64,000 bases of DNA from assembly GCA_016719615.1 (NCBI GenBank), contig JADJYQ010000001.1, forward strand, positions 2,120,222-2,184,221, written 5' to 3'. The position numbers and the translations under genes are program-made. The notes beneath the pieces were generated by a model. That model was not told the origin of the DNA. It was given only the letters and a program-made list of their open reading frames with translations, and made no database searches. How positions within the stretch are numbered: the first letter of the stretch is position 1; each line of letters begins with the position of its first letter. This DNA comes from Saprospiraceae bacterium (GTDB lineage Bacteria; Bacteroidota; Bacteroidia; Chitinophagales; Saprospiraceae). Of this stretch, positions 27,535 through 37,705 are shown piece by piece.

Positions 27535-29121
27535 ATGAAAAATAACTTTAAAATATACTCATTTACAATTTTATCTCTTCTTTTAATTGTTCAAAATAGT
27601 GTACAATCCCAGTCAGGTAGTTTAGATCAAAGTTTCAGCGGCGATGGCAAACTCACAAGTATGATAGGTTCTGGTGATGACAGAGCCTTTGGCCTAACAA
27701 CACAAGCGAATGGAAAGATTATTGTCGTTGGTTCAACTGTAAATGGATCTCAAAGCGATTTTGCAATTGTTAGATATAATTCTGACGGAACTCCTGATAA
27801 CAGTTTTAGCGGCGATGGGAAATTGGTCATTGATTTTAACGGAGGCGATGATGAAGCAAGATCTGTCATCGTATTGAACAACGGAAATATACTTATTTCT
27901 GGATCTGCCTCTATTGGAAATTCTTATGACTTTGCCCTCGTCATGATTACCGCTGATGGAAGATTACAAACCAGCTTCAGTGGTGATGGCAAATTAAATA
28001 TTGATTTTAATAAGTTAGATGACTTTTGTTACAGCATGCAGGTATTTAACAATAAAATTTATTTAGGGGGGCAAACGCTTGGTGCCCAGGGAGAAGAATT
28101 TGCCATCGCAGTCATAAATATGGATGGAAGTCCCGACCTCGGTTTTGATGCAGATGGCAAAGCCAATTATAATATTGGTCCAAGTCCTGATTTCGGGACT
28201 GCAATCGCTGTCCAAACTGATGGAAAAATTGTGCTGACAGGTTATACCGGATCTGATTTTCTAGATCAAATAGCTACTATAAGATGTTTAGAAAATGGGA
28301 TGCTTGATGTTTCGTTTAGCGGAGATGGAAAAATCATCACCGATATTGGACCAGATAGGGACAGAGCTTATGCCGTTGCAATACAAAAAGATCAAAAAAT
28401 AATAGTAGCAGGTTATACTTATCATCAATCAGGAAATGATTTTGCACTCGTTAGATATTTAATGGATGGAAGTTTGGATAAGAGTTTCAGCAATGATGGA
28501 ATTGTTGTCCAAGGCATAGGTACCCGATTTGATGAAGCCTCTGCCATGGTATTGCAAGAAGATGGCAAAATTTTAGTAGCGGGCCAGGCAGCTCAACCCG
28601 CAACTGATGCAGACTTTGGTCTTGCAAGATTTACCGAATCTGGTGTCCTTGACAAAGAATTTAGCGGTGATGGCGTGGTGATCACGCCTATCGGTAACGG
28701 TAAAAGTGAAGATGAATCCTTTGCAATTGCCATCCAGCCGGATGGCAAAATAGTGATTGCAGGGGAAGCTGAGAATGGTACAAATCTGGATTTTGCAGTA
28801 GCCAGATATCACTCAGGTCTGACCGTCGGTACTTTTGCGGAGTCTTTGAACATAGATCGATTAGAGCTTTATCCAAATCCCACAACGCAGCATTTTAATT
28901 TGGGATTTACTTTGACTAAAGAACAAACGCTTACAATTGCGTTATGCAATCATTTCGGACAAGCCTTGTATACTTTTACTAACCAATATTCATTTTCAGC
29001 ATCACGGCATCATTTATATTATCAGCTTCCCGAATCCATAAATTCCGGAATCTATTTTCTCCACATTCAATCGAAGCAGAAATCAATTAAAGTTTTACCA
29101 CTTTTTGTCCGAAAGCATTGA
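27535..29121 (+). CDS. Secreted delta-60 repeat protein with T9SS domain
   Basis: 529 residues from the ATG at 27535 (MKNNFKIYSFTILSLLLIVQ), chosen because the signal peptide begins there; an upstream open frame runs antisense to the neighbouring gene. Seven delta-60 repeats follow, each containing a variant of LDxSFSGDGKL (LDQSFSGDGK, PDNSFSGDGK, LQTSFSGDGK, PDLGFDADGK, LDVSFSGDGK, LDKSFSNDG, LDKEFSGDG) and a strand like AIAVQTDGKIVLTGYT. The repeats should form a beta-propeller. The end (LELYPNPTTQHFNLGFTL ... SGIYFLHIQSKQKS) is a type A T9SS domain. Probably a cell-surface binding protein. No enzyme motif. Confidence 0.8.
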   Translation: MKNNFKIYSFTILSLLLIVQNSVQSQSGSLDQSFSGDGKLTSMIGSGDDRAFGLTTQANGKIIVVGSTVNGSQSDFAIVRYNSDGTPDNSFSGDGKLVIDFNGGDDEARSVIVLNNGNILISGSASIGNSYDFALVMITADGRLQTSFSGDGKLNIDFNKLDDFCYSMQVFNNKIYLGGQTLGAQGEEFAIAVINMDGSPDLGFDADGKANYNIGPSPDFGTAIAVQTDGKIVLTGYTGSDFLDQIATIRCLENGMLDVSFSGDGKIITDIGPDRDRAYAVAIQKDQKIIVAGYTYHQSGNDFALVRYLMDGSLDKSFSNDGIVVQGIGTRFDEASAMVLQEDGKILVAGQAAQPATDADFGLARFTESGVLDKEFSGDGVVITPIGNGKSEDESFAIAIQPDGKIVIAGEAENGTNLDFAVARYHSGLTVGTFAESLNIDRLELYPNPTTQHFNLGFTLTKEQTLTIALCNHFGQALYTFTNQYSFSASRHHLYYQLPESINSGIYFLHIQSKQKSIKVLPLFVRKH

Positions 29122-29221
29122 TCGTTTTTAAGGCAAGAAATTACAATACGACTATGAATAATAATTGATCTATTGACAATTGCTGAAATATAATAGATTT
29201 CAATTCTTAATTATTCAATGA

Positions 29222-31453
29222 TTAATCCATTACGCAAACCTTGAGTAAATTCTGGAAGTCTTCTGATTTTACCGATAAAAAATAAATTCCAGCATCAACA
29301 GGCGAAACAATTTCATAAGAATGTAATCCCGGACTCAGAGAAATGACATCATGATTTATTTTCCTGCCATATAAATCAAACCAATGGTAATGAAGGGTTT
29401 TAGGCTCATTGGAATAAATGGATACCTTAGTTTTCCCATTTGAGTTTATAAGCGTTGGCGTATTTATTTCAAGTGAACTTTCAACTTTATGAACTACAGT
29501 TCTGTTTCTGCGTTCGAAACCACTTACCGGATAATCCGGGCTTGCCTTCTTCGCGAAATAAAAATCAACACAGAGGGTATCTCTTAAAGTACAATTGTTA
29601 TCCGTCACAGACCATTCAAAACAATAATAACCGTAATTAAATGCGGATACTTTTGTGCGCGGATTCATGGGTTCAAACAGATGAACCTGATTCGGCCCAC
29701 TAATGAGTTTCCACGTTCCATTCGGATGTGCTTTGGCATCCAGATATGCAGTCAGACTTCTTTGCGCAAAATCCTCTCCTGCTATTTTGCTTTCAAAAAG
29801 GACATCGATGCATTTCTCGCAACTCATGCCGCATTCTACATTGTAAGAAGCACAAATTTTACCTGTATCACCTGCGTTTAAGTTCCAGGAAACTTTAACA
29901 GACTGACTATCCGGATTGGATATAATTTGTCCGCCAACTACCGTCCAATTATAAAAATTGACCGGGGTCTGAATGAATCCATCGATCCAATATTCACCTA
30001 CGGGATCAAAGCAATAAACCTTGGAGCCAGCCACAGGAAAACACTCCGGGGTGACGTTTCCTTCGTTTATCGATTCATAAAAAGTCTTTGTACATATTGC
30101 AGATTCTGAACCTATGTTTGCAATGACATCTACTTTCAAGATATAATCTTCATTTGCCGCCGGAACTAACAAACGTTCGTCTTTACTGATCAGTTTTGTC
30201 GAATCATTTTTCAGGTACCAGCTGTAATCAAACTCATAGGTTTCGCCGGCATTGCATGGAAATAAAATTTTGATATTGGGTAACAGTTCAACTTGAGTTC
30301 CCAAACAATTCACTGACCACGAAGGAGTATAATTCACATTTAAAGCCGTCAGAAAAATCGAACTATCGCATTTATAGGGGGAAGAAGTTTTCTGAAGGGT
30401 AATCTCTTTAAAAAACAAACAGGGACTGTGTTTTCGACCAAGGATATCTGTGTAAGGGCTATTATCACAGCTTATATAATAAACCACTTCGGGTTGTGGC
30501 TTATCCAAGACATTAAATTGGACAATAGAATCGTATGAACAGCAGGTTGCATCAGAAAGTTTTTGACGGTATTCACCGGTGGAATAAATAGTTTGATTAA
30601 ACCATTTATATCCCTTCGGGAAGGCAGATTCCCAGCAGATATTGCGGGGCGGACCAAATCTATCCGGAGATTTTTGAACTCTAATGGTCGCACATTTCGT
30701 TTCCTGCGCGCAAACCGTCTGATCCTTGGAGTTTAATAATTCCTGAGTTACACAAAGTTCGAAATCTCCTTCTTTCGGCAAATCAAGGTAGGTGTTGCGC
30801 TCGGAATTTATGTATGCCCCATCTAATGTCCAGAGATAACGAACAAAACAACCGTCATTCTTTTCATCCACAAAAAAATGGTAATTACATGCACCTAAAC
30901 AAGCTTCAATGACCCCACTTGTTACATTATTAATAAAGCCAAGAGGTTCCAATGTGGCCACAGCTCCTCCTGTAGTTGAAATCGTAAAATCGCAAACATC
31001 AGCATTGCAACCATCGATCCACAAATAATAAGAAACACATTTCTGTACACTGGCATTGATCGTCCAAGAGCTACCCGGTGAGACACAGGGTAAAGACTTA
31101 CACCCAACAGGGGTTGAACAATTGCAACCCCGCAGGATTCCAAATTCAAGTCCCTGGTTATTGTTGCATGCCCCTACATCCAGTGTTATGGATACATTTC
31201 CGCCATTTCCCATAAAACCCCACCAACTCGTATTTTCGGCGATACCCCCTTGCGAACAAATGGGCGAACAGCTGCTGGGTATGGGACTGGTATTGGAACA
31301 AACCAGACCGTTGAGTTCATCCAAAGCGCAAAGCAAATTCGTTGCATTACAGGTTTGAGAGAGATTTGGAGCGCATTGAGCGAATAATATATTCGCTGGA
31401 CTCAAAAATAAAAAGCATAAAAATGCCAATAGACCCGGGTAATGATTCTTCAT
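29222..31453 (-). CDS. Large Cys-rich secreted protein with PKD-like modules and T9SS domain
   Basis: 743 residues. Signal peptide 1-25 (LLAFLCFLFLSPANILFAQ). The N-terminal 160 residues are Cys-rich with a jelly-roll-like pattern (NTSWWGFMGNGGNVSITLDV, CKSLPCVSPGSSWTI, CVSYYLWIDGC). Several Ig/PKD-like modules follow, with typical strands such as RYLWTLDGAYINSERN, EFDYSWYLKND and YCFEWSVTDNN. The last part (VSIYSNEPKTLHYHWFDLYG, PGLHSYEIVSPVDAGIYFL) resembles a T9SS sorting domain, though the classical YPNP box is missing. The Cys are paired in spacing that suggests disulphides outside the cell. Likely an adhesin or cell-surface structural protein. I do not recognise a precise family. Confidence 0.7.
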   Translation of the reverse strand: MKNHYPGLLAFLCFLFLSPANILFAQCAPNLSQTCNATNLLCALDELNGLVCSNTSPIPSSCSPICSQGGIAENTSWWGFMGNGGNVSITLDVGACNNNQGLEFGILRGCNCSTPVGCKSLPCVSPGSSWTINASVQKCVSYYLWIDGCNADVCDFTISTTGGAVATLEPLGFINNVTSGVIEACLGACNYHFFVDEKNDGCFVRYLWTLDGAYINSERNTYLDLPKEGDFELCVTQELLNSKDQTVCAQETKCATIRVQKSPDRFGPPRNICWESAFPKGYKWFNQTIYSTGEYRQKLSDATCCSYDSIVQFNVLDKPQPEVVYYISCDNSPYTDILGRKHSPCLFFKEITLQKTSSPYKCDSSIFLTALNVNYTPSWSVNCLGTQVELLPNIKILFPCNAGETYEFDYSWYLKNDSTKLISKDERLLVPAANEDYILKVDVIANIGSESAICTKTFYESINEGNVTPECFPVAGSKVYCFDPVGEYWIDGFIQTPVNFYNWTVVGGQIISNPDSQSVKVSWNLNAGDTGKICASYNVECGMSCEKCIDVLFESKIAGEDFAQRSLTAYLDAKAHPNGTWKLISGPNQVHLFEPMNPRTKVSAFNYGYYCFEWSVTDNNCTLRDTLCVDFYFAKKASPDYPVSGFERRNRTVVHKVESSLEINTPTLINSNGKTKVSIYSNEPKTLHYHWFDLYGRKINHDVISLSPGLHSYEIVSPVDAGIYFLSVKSEDFQNLLKVCVMD

Positions 31454-31802
31454 ATAACTAAGATGGGTTTAAAATCCAATTCGATGCCTGAAGATAATAT
31501 TAATCTTTTATCTATTTTCAGGTTGGTATCCTACAAGTCGTTGACCTGATACATGTATTGTTCTGAGAAATACCCAGTTTTGGCGAATGCGGGCATATTG
31601 GTATAGGTAGCTTGCGATCATCTGATTTCAAACAACTGAATAAAGCAAAAGAACTTAAAATCCTTATACCAAAGCCTTTTAGGGTATCATGGGGGTCAAA
31701 ATGATCCAATTTTCATTTATCTACTTTCATGTTGTATCTGCTCGATGGCCCTAAGCTCAAATTTGCATCGTCAATTATTAATTAACCATTAAAATTTAAA
31801 CA
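31454..31802. other. 349-base divergent spacer, no gene seen
   Basis: Between two divergent genes. It presumably holds both promoters; no clear repeat or RNA structure was seen. Confidence 0.5.
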
Positions 31803-33014
31803 ATGAAAAATTCAATTTTAAACACTGCTCTTTATACCATCTCAGCATTATTGCTCATTTCTTTTAGCTCTTGCGAAAAAGATATTGAAACCTTAGAAAC
31901 AATTGATCAGCCTGTTGATCTAAGTACCCGCGGACCTGGCGATATTGCCGCGTACACCATTGATGTGAAAAAGTTTGCCACATTGATTGAAGACAACTAC
32001 AAAAATCAAGTCTCAGGTCTGTCTTATGTAATCTACAACAACAATCAGATTTATTACAATGGAACAGGAGGAAAAGGTTGGGCACGCAGGCCTGTCGATG
32101 CACCTCAAGTAGCTCACAGCGCACAACAAAGACAAGGTATAGCAAGTACGACCAAATATGCGACGGCTTTGGTAGTTGCGAAGATGTTGGAAAAAAATGG
32201 TAAAACGCTTGATGAAAAAATTCATCCATATTTTCCAACGAATTGGAAACCACATGCAGATTTTAAAAAGATCACATTCAGACAATTGCTCGCGCATGAA
32301 ACCGGACTCTTTAAGTATGGCAACAAATATGCGCATGTGAAACGCACCGTTGAGGGTGGCATTGATATTGCCGAATACAATAATAAAGTACGGGATTATG
32401 ACAACATAAACTATTTTCTTCCGCATTACATCATACCATACATGATCGGTAAATTAGAAAATCCCAATTATCTTGCTCAACTTAAAACTTTAGAATCTGA
32501 TACAAATAAACTGAAAGACAATCTTGCGATCGCATTTTTAAATTCTTTTCGAAATCTTGTATTCAAACCGGCGGGATTAAAATATTGGGATAAAGTATCC
32601 TTTAGTGCCTGGAACAACAACGGTCCGATGAATCCTGAAAATGGAAATAAATTTTATACAAGCCTTAATATGAGTGAAAAAGGCAGCAATAAAAGTGACG
32701 GCAATTATGGCTCAGGACCCGGTGGCCTTTACATCAGTGCCAGTGAATATGGGCAAGTCATTAGCGCGGCAGTTCAAGGTAAAATTGTATCCAAGTCTAT
32801 GTACCAAATCATGCGTCAGGAACGTCTTGGTTTTGACTGGACAGGAAGTTGGTCAAAAGGAAATTATTATGCAAAAAATGGTGCTGCAGGCTCTAAAGAA
32901 ATGCTCATAGACTTTGGAACCTTACAGTTGTATGTGATGACCAATTGCAACCTCAGTGATTTGCATACGAATTTGAACTTTTATGTCAATGCATTGAATT
33001 CTTGTGTGAAATAA
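31803..33014 (+). CDS. Serine hydrolase, class C beta-lactamase family lipoprotein
   Basis: 403 residues. Lipoprotein signal: hydrophobic helix ISALLLISFSSC with the lipid-carrying Cys at residue 24. The active-site Ser-x-x-Lys is STTK at 115-118 (QGIASTTKYATALVVAKM), followed by ITFRQLLAHETGLFKYG, the family block after the Ser. A Gly-rich segment, NYGSGPGGLYISASEYGQ, lies at about 300-318. Members are cell-wall peptidases, esterases or true beta-lactamases; the lack of a visible Lys-Thr-Gly box near the end argues against a true beta-lactamase. It should sit on the outer membrane or in the periplasm. It stands alone and ends just before a terminator. Confidence 0.8.
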   Translation: MKNSILNTALYTISALLLISFSSCEKDIETLETIDQPVDLSTRGPGDIAAYTIDVKKFATLIEDNYKNQVSGLSYVIYNNNQIYYNGTGGKGWARRPVDAPQVAHSAQQRQGIASTTKYATALVVAKMLEKNGKTLDEKIHPYFPTNWKPHADFKKITFRQLLAHETGLFKYGNKYAHVKRTVEGGIDIAEYNNKVRDYDNINYFLPHYIIPYMIGKLENPNYLAQLKTLESDTNKLKDNLAIAFLNSFRNLVFKPAGLKYWDKVSFSAWNNNGPMNPENGNKFYTSLNMSEKGSNKSDGNYGSGPGGLYISASEYGQVISAAVQGKIVSKSMYQIMRQERLGFDWTGSWSKGNYYAKNGAAGSKEMLIDFGTLQLYVMTNCNLSDLHTNLNFYVNALNSCVK

Positions 33015-33069
33015 GTAGTCCTCAAAATTACTATTGCTTCTCTAAATAAACTTGAAGCAAAATACTAAT

Positions 33070-33102
33070 AAGCCCTCTGTAAGAAATTTTTGCGGAGGGC
33101 TT
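33070..33102 (+). terminator. Rho-independent-like hairpin after serine hydrolase gene
   Basis: Arms AAGCCCTC (33070-33077) and GAGGGCTT (33095-33102), perfectly complementary and GC-rich against an AT-rich background, with GTTTTA after. It lies 55 bases past the stop and also faces the minus-strand gene ending at 33176, so it may serve both. Confidence 0.7.
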
Positions 33103-33175
33103 GTTTTATGTTATAATTTATAGAAAAGAGTATGTGCAGAAGAATGGTATGGAGATCCATTTCGCCGACTCCATT

Positions 33176-34177
33176 TTAACCCGAAATTAAATTTACAATC
33201 AGTTGAATCATCAATTCTTTTTCCTCCGGCTTGCTTTGGGCCACCAACAAGGCAATAGCCGTAAGTCCGTTGTCATTAATTTTTAACTCCCCGAAGGTTT
33301 AAAGCGGTGTCTGTTCTTTTCCAGAAACCAAACAAACAAAAAAAGCACCAATGCGTTTGTTCCCATCATTGAAAGAATGGTTTTTGATCACAAAATAAAG
33401 CAAGTGTGCAGCCTGCTCCTCGATGCTGGGGTATAAATACTGACCATCGAAAGTTTGGACGATACTTTGTAAAGAACTTTTAAATCCATTGTCCTTTTCA
33501 TTTCCGAAAAGTTCTGTGGCTTCACTCGTTAAAATCAGTTGATTTTTTAACTCACTAATTGCTGCTTTGGCTTCTTCGTATTGTATTTCATAAGTAATGT
33601 TTACATTGAGTTTGCCAGCTTGCAGCTTATGGCTGTCATATTGGTTGAGCAGTATAAAACTTCTGGTGTAGTAGCTGAGTATATCCAAAAGCCCTTTAGC
33701 TTCATTCAAATGAAGTGTTTCCGATAGTGCCGAATTTTGGATTAAGGAGAGCGCTTTTTCCAAATCTTGCATATTTTGCTGCAAGTGCAACAACTTTTTT
33801 TCATTTAGAGCATACCCCTTTACCAAATAAGACTTTAATGTATTGGTCGCCCATACCCTAAAGGCAGTAGCTTGACTGCTATTGACCCTGTATCCTACTG
33901 AAATAATGGCATCCAGATTATAAAATTTTACTTTCTTAATCTGGAATTTCCCTTTAATCGCGCCATGCGGAGTGGTTTGTTCCAAAATGGAACTAACCAC
34001 AAGTTCATCGAGTTCACCAGATGAAAAGATGTTTTTAAGGTGCTTGGTAATCGCAGGACGTTTTGTGCTAAAAACGTCAGCTATTTGTTGTTGATTAAGC
34101 CATACAGTATCAAACTCTAATTGAACATCAACCTGAATTTTTTTATCGGGTGACTGGTAGATGATAATTTCACTCAT
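33176..34177 (-). pseudogene. RhuM-Fic protein, frameshifted near C-terminus
   Basis: About 334 residues when repaired. The N-terminal RhuM domain (about 1-125) has VWLNQQQIADVFSTKRPAIT, KFYNLDAIISVGYRVNSSQA and FRVWATNTLKSYLVKGYALN. A helical linker leads to a Fic domain with the catalytic motif HSFNDGNKR (HxFxDGNxR), preceded by QAAHLLYFVIKN. Fic enzymes attach AMP or other groups to target hydroxyls. After GAFF the frame breaks at a T7 run (about 33337-33343) and again at GGGG near 33293. The family end, LKINDNGLTAIALLVAQS and KELMIQLIVNLISG, is readable down to a TAA at 33176-33178. The family is often found near defence or mobile regions; no inhibitory antitoxin gene is adjacent. Confidence 0.8.
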
Positions 34178-34360
34178 AGTAACGGAATCACAAATTACAA
34201 TATTAATTGAATAAAACAGAAATCATAAAATTCATTTTACTCTAAAGACTAAGCTACAATAAACCAATGGGGAAAGTCATAGGTGTCTCGCCCTCAATTC
34301 AGGGTAAAGCCTATGCCAAGCCTATTGGAAAAATACATTTTCAACAATCTTTATCCGAAT

Positions 34361-37300
34361 TTATCGTATCAAATTGAAGTCTCCGCTGAAATCTTGGACT
34401 TGTTCATTCGGATGCCGAACCCTGGCATAATAGATAAATACACCTGGATTCATCTTACTGCCTTTGAAACTCCCATCCCAGCCACTATCCGGTTGATTAA
34501 TGATACTTGTTTCATTATTAAAAAGAAGTTCACCCCATCGATTAAATATTTGGAAACTTTCAATGACAACATTCTCTGATCCCATCAGATAAAAATAATC
34601 GTTTATATTATCACCGTTAGGCGAAAACACATTGGGTGCATATACATGACTTTGCTTTCGAACTCTTATAAATACAGAATCCTGTGATGGGCAAAAACGT
34701 TCGTCAAGGCTCAAGGCATATACCCATAAATCCTTATCGGTCGTAAAGTTAATTTGATCACAATTTGTACAATTTGTCAAACCTGGTGGAAACCATTGGA
34801 TGATTTGCGGCTTACGGTTATAGTTCAGTTTTAATTGAATATTTTCATTAGCTGCTACTAAAAGATCCGCACCCAAGTCTGTCGTTAGCAATTCGGGATT
34901 CATCAAACTAAACTGGAGTGTGTCAGTTACGCAGCCCGCACTATCCTGAACAAACAGTTGGTAGTTTCCGGAACTCAATGGATTAATCGTCGTCAAAAAT
35001 CCAAGATTCGAACTGTTTAATATAACATTGAAATTTTTTCCAAAATCACCAGAATTTTTGATATGCAATTTTCCATCAGCCGCATTAAAACAACTTATAG
35101 AATCTATTGTAATTTGCAATCGCAAGGGCTCATAAGAGGTTTGTATATAGATCAGCGAATCACAGCCATTTTGATTGATGAGCAAAGTACTATCTAATCC
35201 CGATTTCCAGGAAAAACAAGTTTTGGCTTGCAAATAACTTGTATCGGAAGCCACAAACTTTGTTTCAATAATAAGGACACTGTCGCATAATACGCCCTGA
35301 ATGATCAGGGTATCTATCCGTGCCTGATTCAACCGACATGTATGTTTTTGTTGATAACTCGTATCCGGCTTTACGAAATCAGTTTTCGTAGTAACAATGC
35401 TGTCGCAGCCATACTGATTTTTTAAAAACTGACTCGATGTTCCGACTTGAGATAGGTCGCAGCTGAATTTTTGAACAAACAAGCTATCCGATCTTAAAAG
35501 TGTTGTCCTGACTTCAATGATACTATCGCAGCCATATTGGTTTTTGTAATAATTTTTTATGACACCGGTATCAGACGCATTACAACTTGATTTGAACACC
35601 AGCCCATGATAGCTTGGATCCAAAATTACCGTCTGAAAAACGATACTGTCGCAACCCTGCAAATTTGTAAACCGATTCATAAACGATCCGACCTTTGTTG
35701 AATCGCAGCTACGCGAATCCAAAAACAGACTATCTACTCGTAAAGGAATATGTTCTGTAACTACCAGACTATCACATGAAGTATTTAGAATAATGATGGT
35801 ATCTGCATAAGACATTGCCAATCCACACTCAAATGATTGGAGATGTGTGATGCTCCGGCTGGCAAAATTCACTTGAGAAACAACAATGCTGTCGCAGCCC
35901 AATTGATTTTTCAAAGCCATTGTAAAAATGCCCGTTTGTGTGCTGTCACAACTTGACGACATCAAAAATGTCGAATCTTTCCGCAAGGGTATATATTCCG
36001 TCACGATCAGGGAGTCACAGAATTGACCTGCAACATGCAAAGTATCTTTATAAGCAGCAGTATAAGCACAAGAAGAATCCCGGATGTAATGCACATTGAC
36101 AGGATGTAAAGTATAACTTGTAATAACAACAGAATCACAACCGGATGCATTCTTGAGAAATAAACTGTCCTGCATTTTTTGATTGGGATCACAAGTGTTC
36201 ATTTGAAGTAATATCGTATCAGAAAAAACCTGGATTGTATTTAGAATAACGATACTATCGCAGCCTGCGCCCTGATACTTCAAGGTATCCGAAGTATTCT
36301 GTTGAATGCTGCATGAAGTTATATTTACGATCGTCGTATCACTGCCGTCCCTATGTATAAATTGCGAAGTAGTGCTGTCTACATTGCCGCAGCGATCTTT
36401 AAAATAAAAAGTAACATTTAAAGGAGACGTACTTGTATCACCTTTAAAATTATGGGACCAAAAAACGGTGTCACAATCATCTTTGGCTTCTGCGAATGCA
36501 TGATAAAACAGCCAGGTACGGAGTGAATCTCTCCAAAAAGGATTACAAATGATATTTTTGTTTTCCACTGACTTATTCAATTTAGGAGCTGCTGTGTCTA
36601 AGACCATAAAATTTGCATACACGCTGGTTTCCAAGCCGCAATGATCTTGTGCAATAAATTCAACGAGAATGGTATCGCAGGATTTTTGAGGAATATGGTC
36701 ATAATTAGAACGCCAGTTTACTTTCCCACATTCATCTACTGCAGATGCACCCCCATTGTTTTTTATCCAATCTGTAAATATTTTTTGAAAATCTCCAGAA
36801 CAATGAGTCAGTGCGTCAACCGGTGATTTTTTTATTTCCGGAGGAGTTTTATCAGCCACCGTAATTTTTTGTTGAATCGGGGTCACATTACCACAATCAT
36901 CTTTGATATCCCAGGATCTCGTAATGATTTTTGTACATGGATCTATGAGTTCGACCGTTTCTTTAAATGTAAAATCCGGATTGAGATCGCAATTGTCATT
37001 GACATTCAATACCGGAACTTTTGGGATATTTTTATCGCATTCGACCTCAAGATCTTCCGGCGGATTAAAAACTACCGGAGCTTCCTGATCGCCGGGACAT
37101 TCAAAAATATGTATATCGTCAAGCAGGGTTCCACCCCACTCGCTTCCACCCACGCTGCTGAATTCCATTCTTGCGGTTGAAGCCATAGCCATAAATTCAT
37201 GACTCACTTTAAACCAAAAGACACTACCATCAACAGACACCGTCCAGTTCACATTGAGCCAGGCCCCACCGGCAATTTTCAAAGTACCGGTAGATGTATA

Positions 37301-37705
37301 GCCGCTACCGTTTTGAGCTGTCCAGAATTCGATGCGATATAAATTTCCCGGTGTCAATCCGGTCAGATTGTATTCGATCGCACCAAAACCAGGAGAGCCA
37401 TGAAGATCAATAAAATTGGAACGACCATTGGGATTACCAAGATTTAGATTTCCAAAAAAAGCATCTTTGTGATCGATGGTTGCGCGGGTACAGGTCCAGC
37501 CTCCAAAAAACTCGCCCGCTGAATAGAGGATCAAATTGCCGGGTGCCGGAGCCGGAGGTTCTTCAAAATCGAGATTGGGATTGAACAATTCAGTGAACTG
37601 GCCACAACAGCAGTTTCCGCCTGCAGGAACGTTAATCAAATGCATTTGTTGGGCTAAGCAATCATTACCTAGAAGAAGACTTATTAGCCATGCGGTTCGT
37701 TTCAC
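34361..37705 (-). CDS. Giant secreted repeat protein with type B (gliding) T9SS sorting domain
   Basis: 1114 residues. The signal peptide is at 1-19 (TAWLISLLLGNDCLAQQ). Residues about 30-205 form a jelly-roll-like module (NLYRIEFWTAQNGSGYTS, GSEWGGTLLDDIHIFECPG). HYR/Ig-like modules follow (about 210-450: CDLNPDFTFKETVELIDPC, VADKTPPEIKK). Residues about 450-855 hold ten repeats of roughly 40 residues. Then comes an Ig-like module (DSISCFNAADGKLHIKNSG) and the type B sorting domain, APNVFSPNGDNINDYF ... FNRWGELLF ... PGVFIYYARV. The domain sends the protein to the outer surface through T9SS. It is likely an adhesin or matrix component. Intact across 3.3 kb. Confidence 0.85.
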   Translation of the reverse strand: MKRTAWLISLLLGNDCLAQQMHLINVPAGGNCCCGQFTELFNPNLDFEEPPAPAPGNLILYSAGEFFGGWTCTRATIDHKDAFFGNLNLGNPNGRSNFIDLHGSPGFGAIEYNLTGLTPGNLYRIEFWTAQNGSGYTSTGTLKIAGGAWLNVNWTVSVDGSVFWFKVSHEFMAMASTARMEFSSVGGSEWGGTLLDDIHIFECPGDQEAPVVFNPPEDLEVECDKNIPKVPVLNVNDNCDLNPDFTFKETVELIDPCTKIITRSWDIKDDCGNVTPIQQKITVADKTPPEIKKSPVDALTHCSGDFQKIFTDWIKNNGGASAVDECGKVNWRSNYDHIPQKSCDTILVEFIAQDHCGLETSVYANFMVLDTAAPKLNKSVENKNIICNPFWRDSLRTWLFYHAFAEAKDDCDTVFWSHNFKGDTSTSPLNVTFYFKDRCGNVDSTTSQFIHRDGSDTTIVNITSCSIQQNTSDTLKYQGAGCDSIVILNTIQVFSDTILLQMNTCDPNQKMQDSLFLKNASGCDSVVITSYTLHPVNVHYIRDSSCAYTAAYKDTLHVAGQFCDSLIVTEYIPLRKDSTFLMSSSCDSTQTGIFTMALKNQLGCDSIVVSQVNFASRSITHLQSFECGLAMSYADTIIILNTSCDSLVVTEHIPLRVDSLFLDSRSCDSTKVGSFMNRFTNLQGCDSIVFQTVILDPSYHGLVFKSSCNASDTGVIKNYYKNQYGCDSIIEVRTTLLRSDSLFVQKFSCDLSQVGTSSQFLKNQYGCDSIVTTKTDFVKPDTSYQQKHTCRLNQARIDTLIIQGVLCDSVLIIETKFVASDTSYLQAKTCFSWKSGLDSTLLINQNGCDSLIYIQTSYEPLRLQITIDSISCFNAADGKLHIKNSGDFGKNFNVILNSSNLGFLTTINPLSSGNYQLFVQDSAGCVTDTLQFSLMNPELLTTDLGADLLVAANENIQLKLNYNRKPQIIQWFPPGLTNCTNCDQINFTTDKDLWVYALSLDERFCPSQDSVFIRVRKQSHVYAPNVFSPNGDNINDYFYLMGSENVVIESFQIFNRWGELLFNNETSIINQPDSGWDGSFKGSKMNPGVFIYYARVRHPNEQVQDFSGDFNLIR
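35140..36350 (-). repeat. Ten tandem ~40-residue CDS repeats inside the giant secreted protein
   Basis: Each unit has an early Cys and ends in a GCDS(I/V/L) box (AGCDSIVI, SGCDSVVI, FCDSLIV, LGCDSIVV, SCDSLVV, QGCDSIVF, YGCDSIIE, YGCDSIVT, LCDSVLI, NGCDSLIY). The two Cys per unit could pair as disulphides. Units differ strongly in DNA, so this is an old expansion rather than a recent slip. Confidence 0.8.

Noticed and set aside
31518..31709. 63-codon minus-strand frame in the divergent spacer
   Set aside because: No family, and it would overlap the promoter region of both neighbours.
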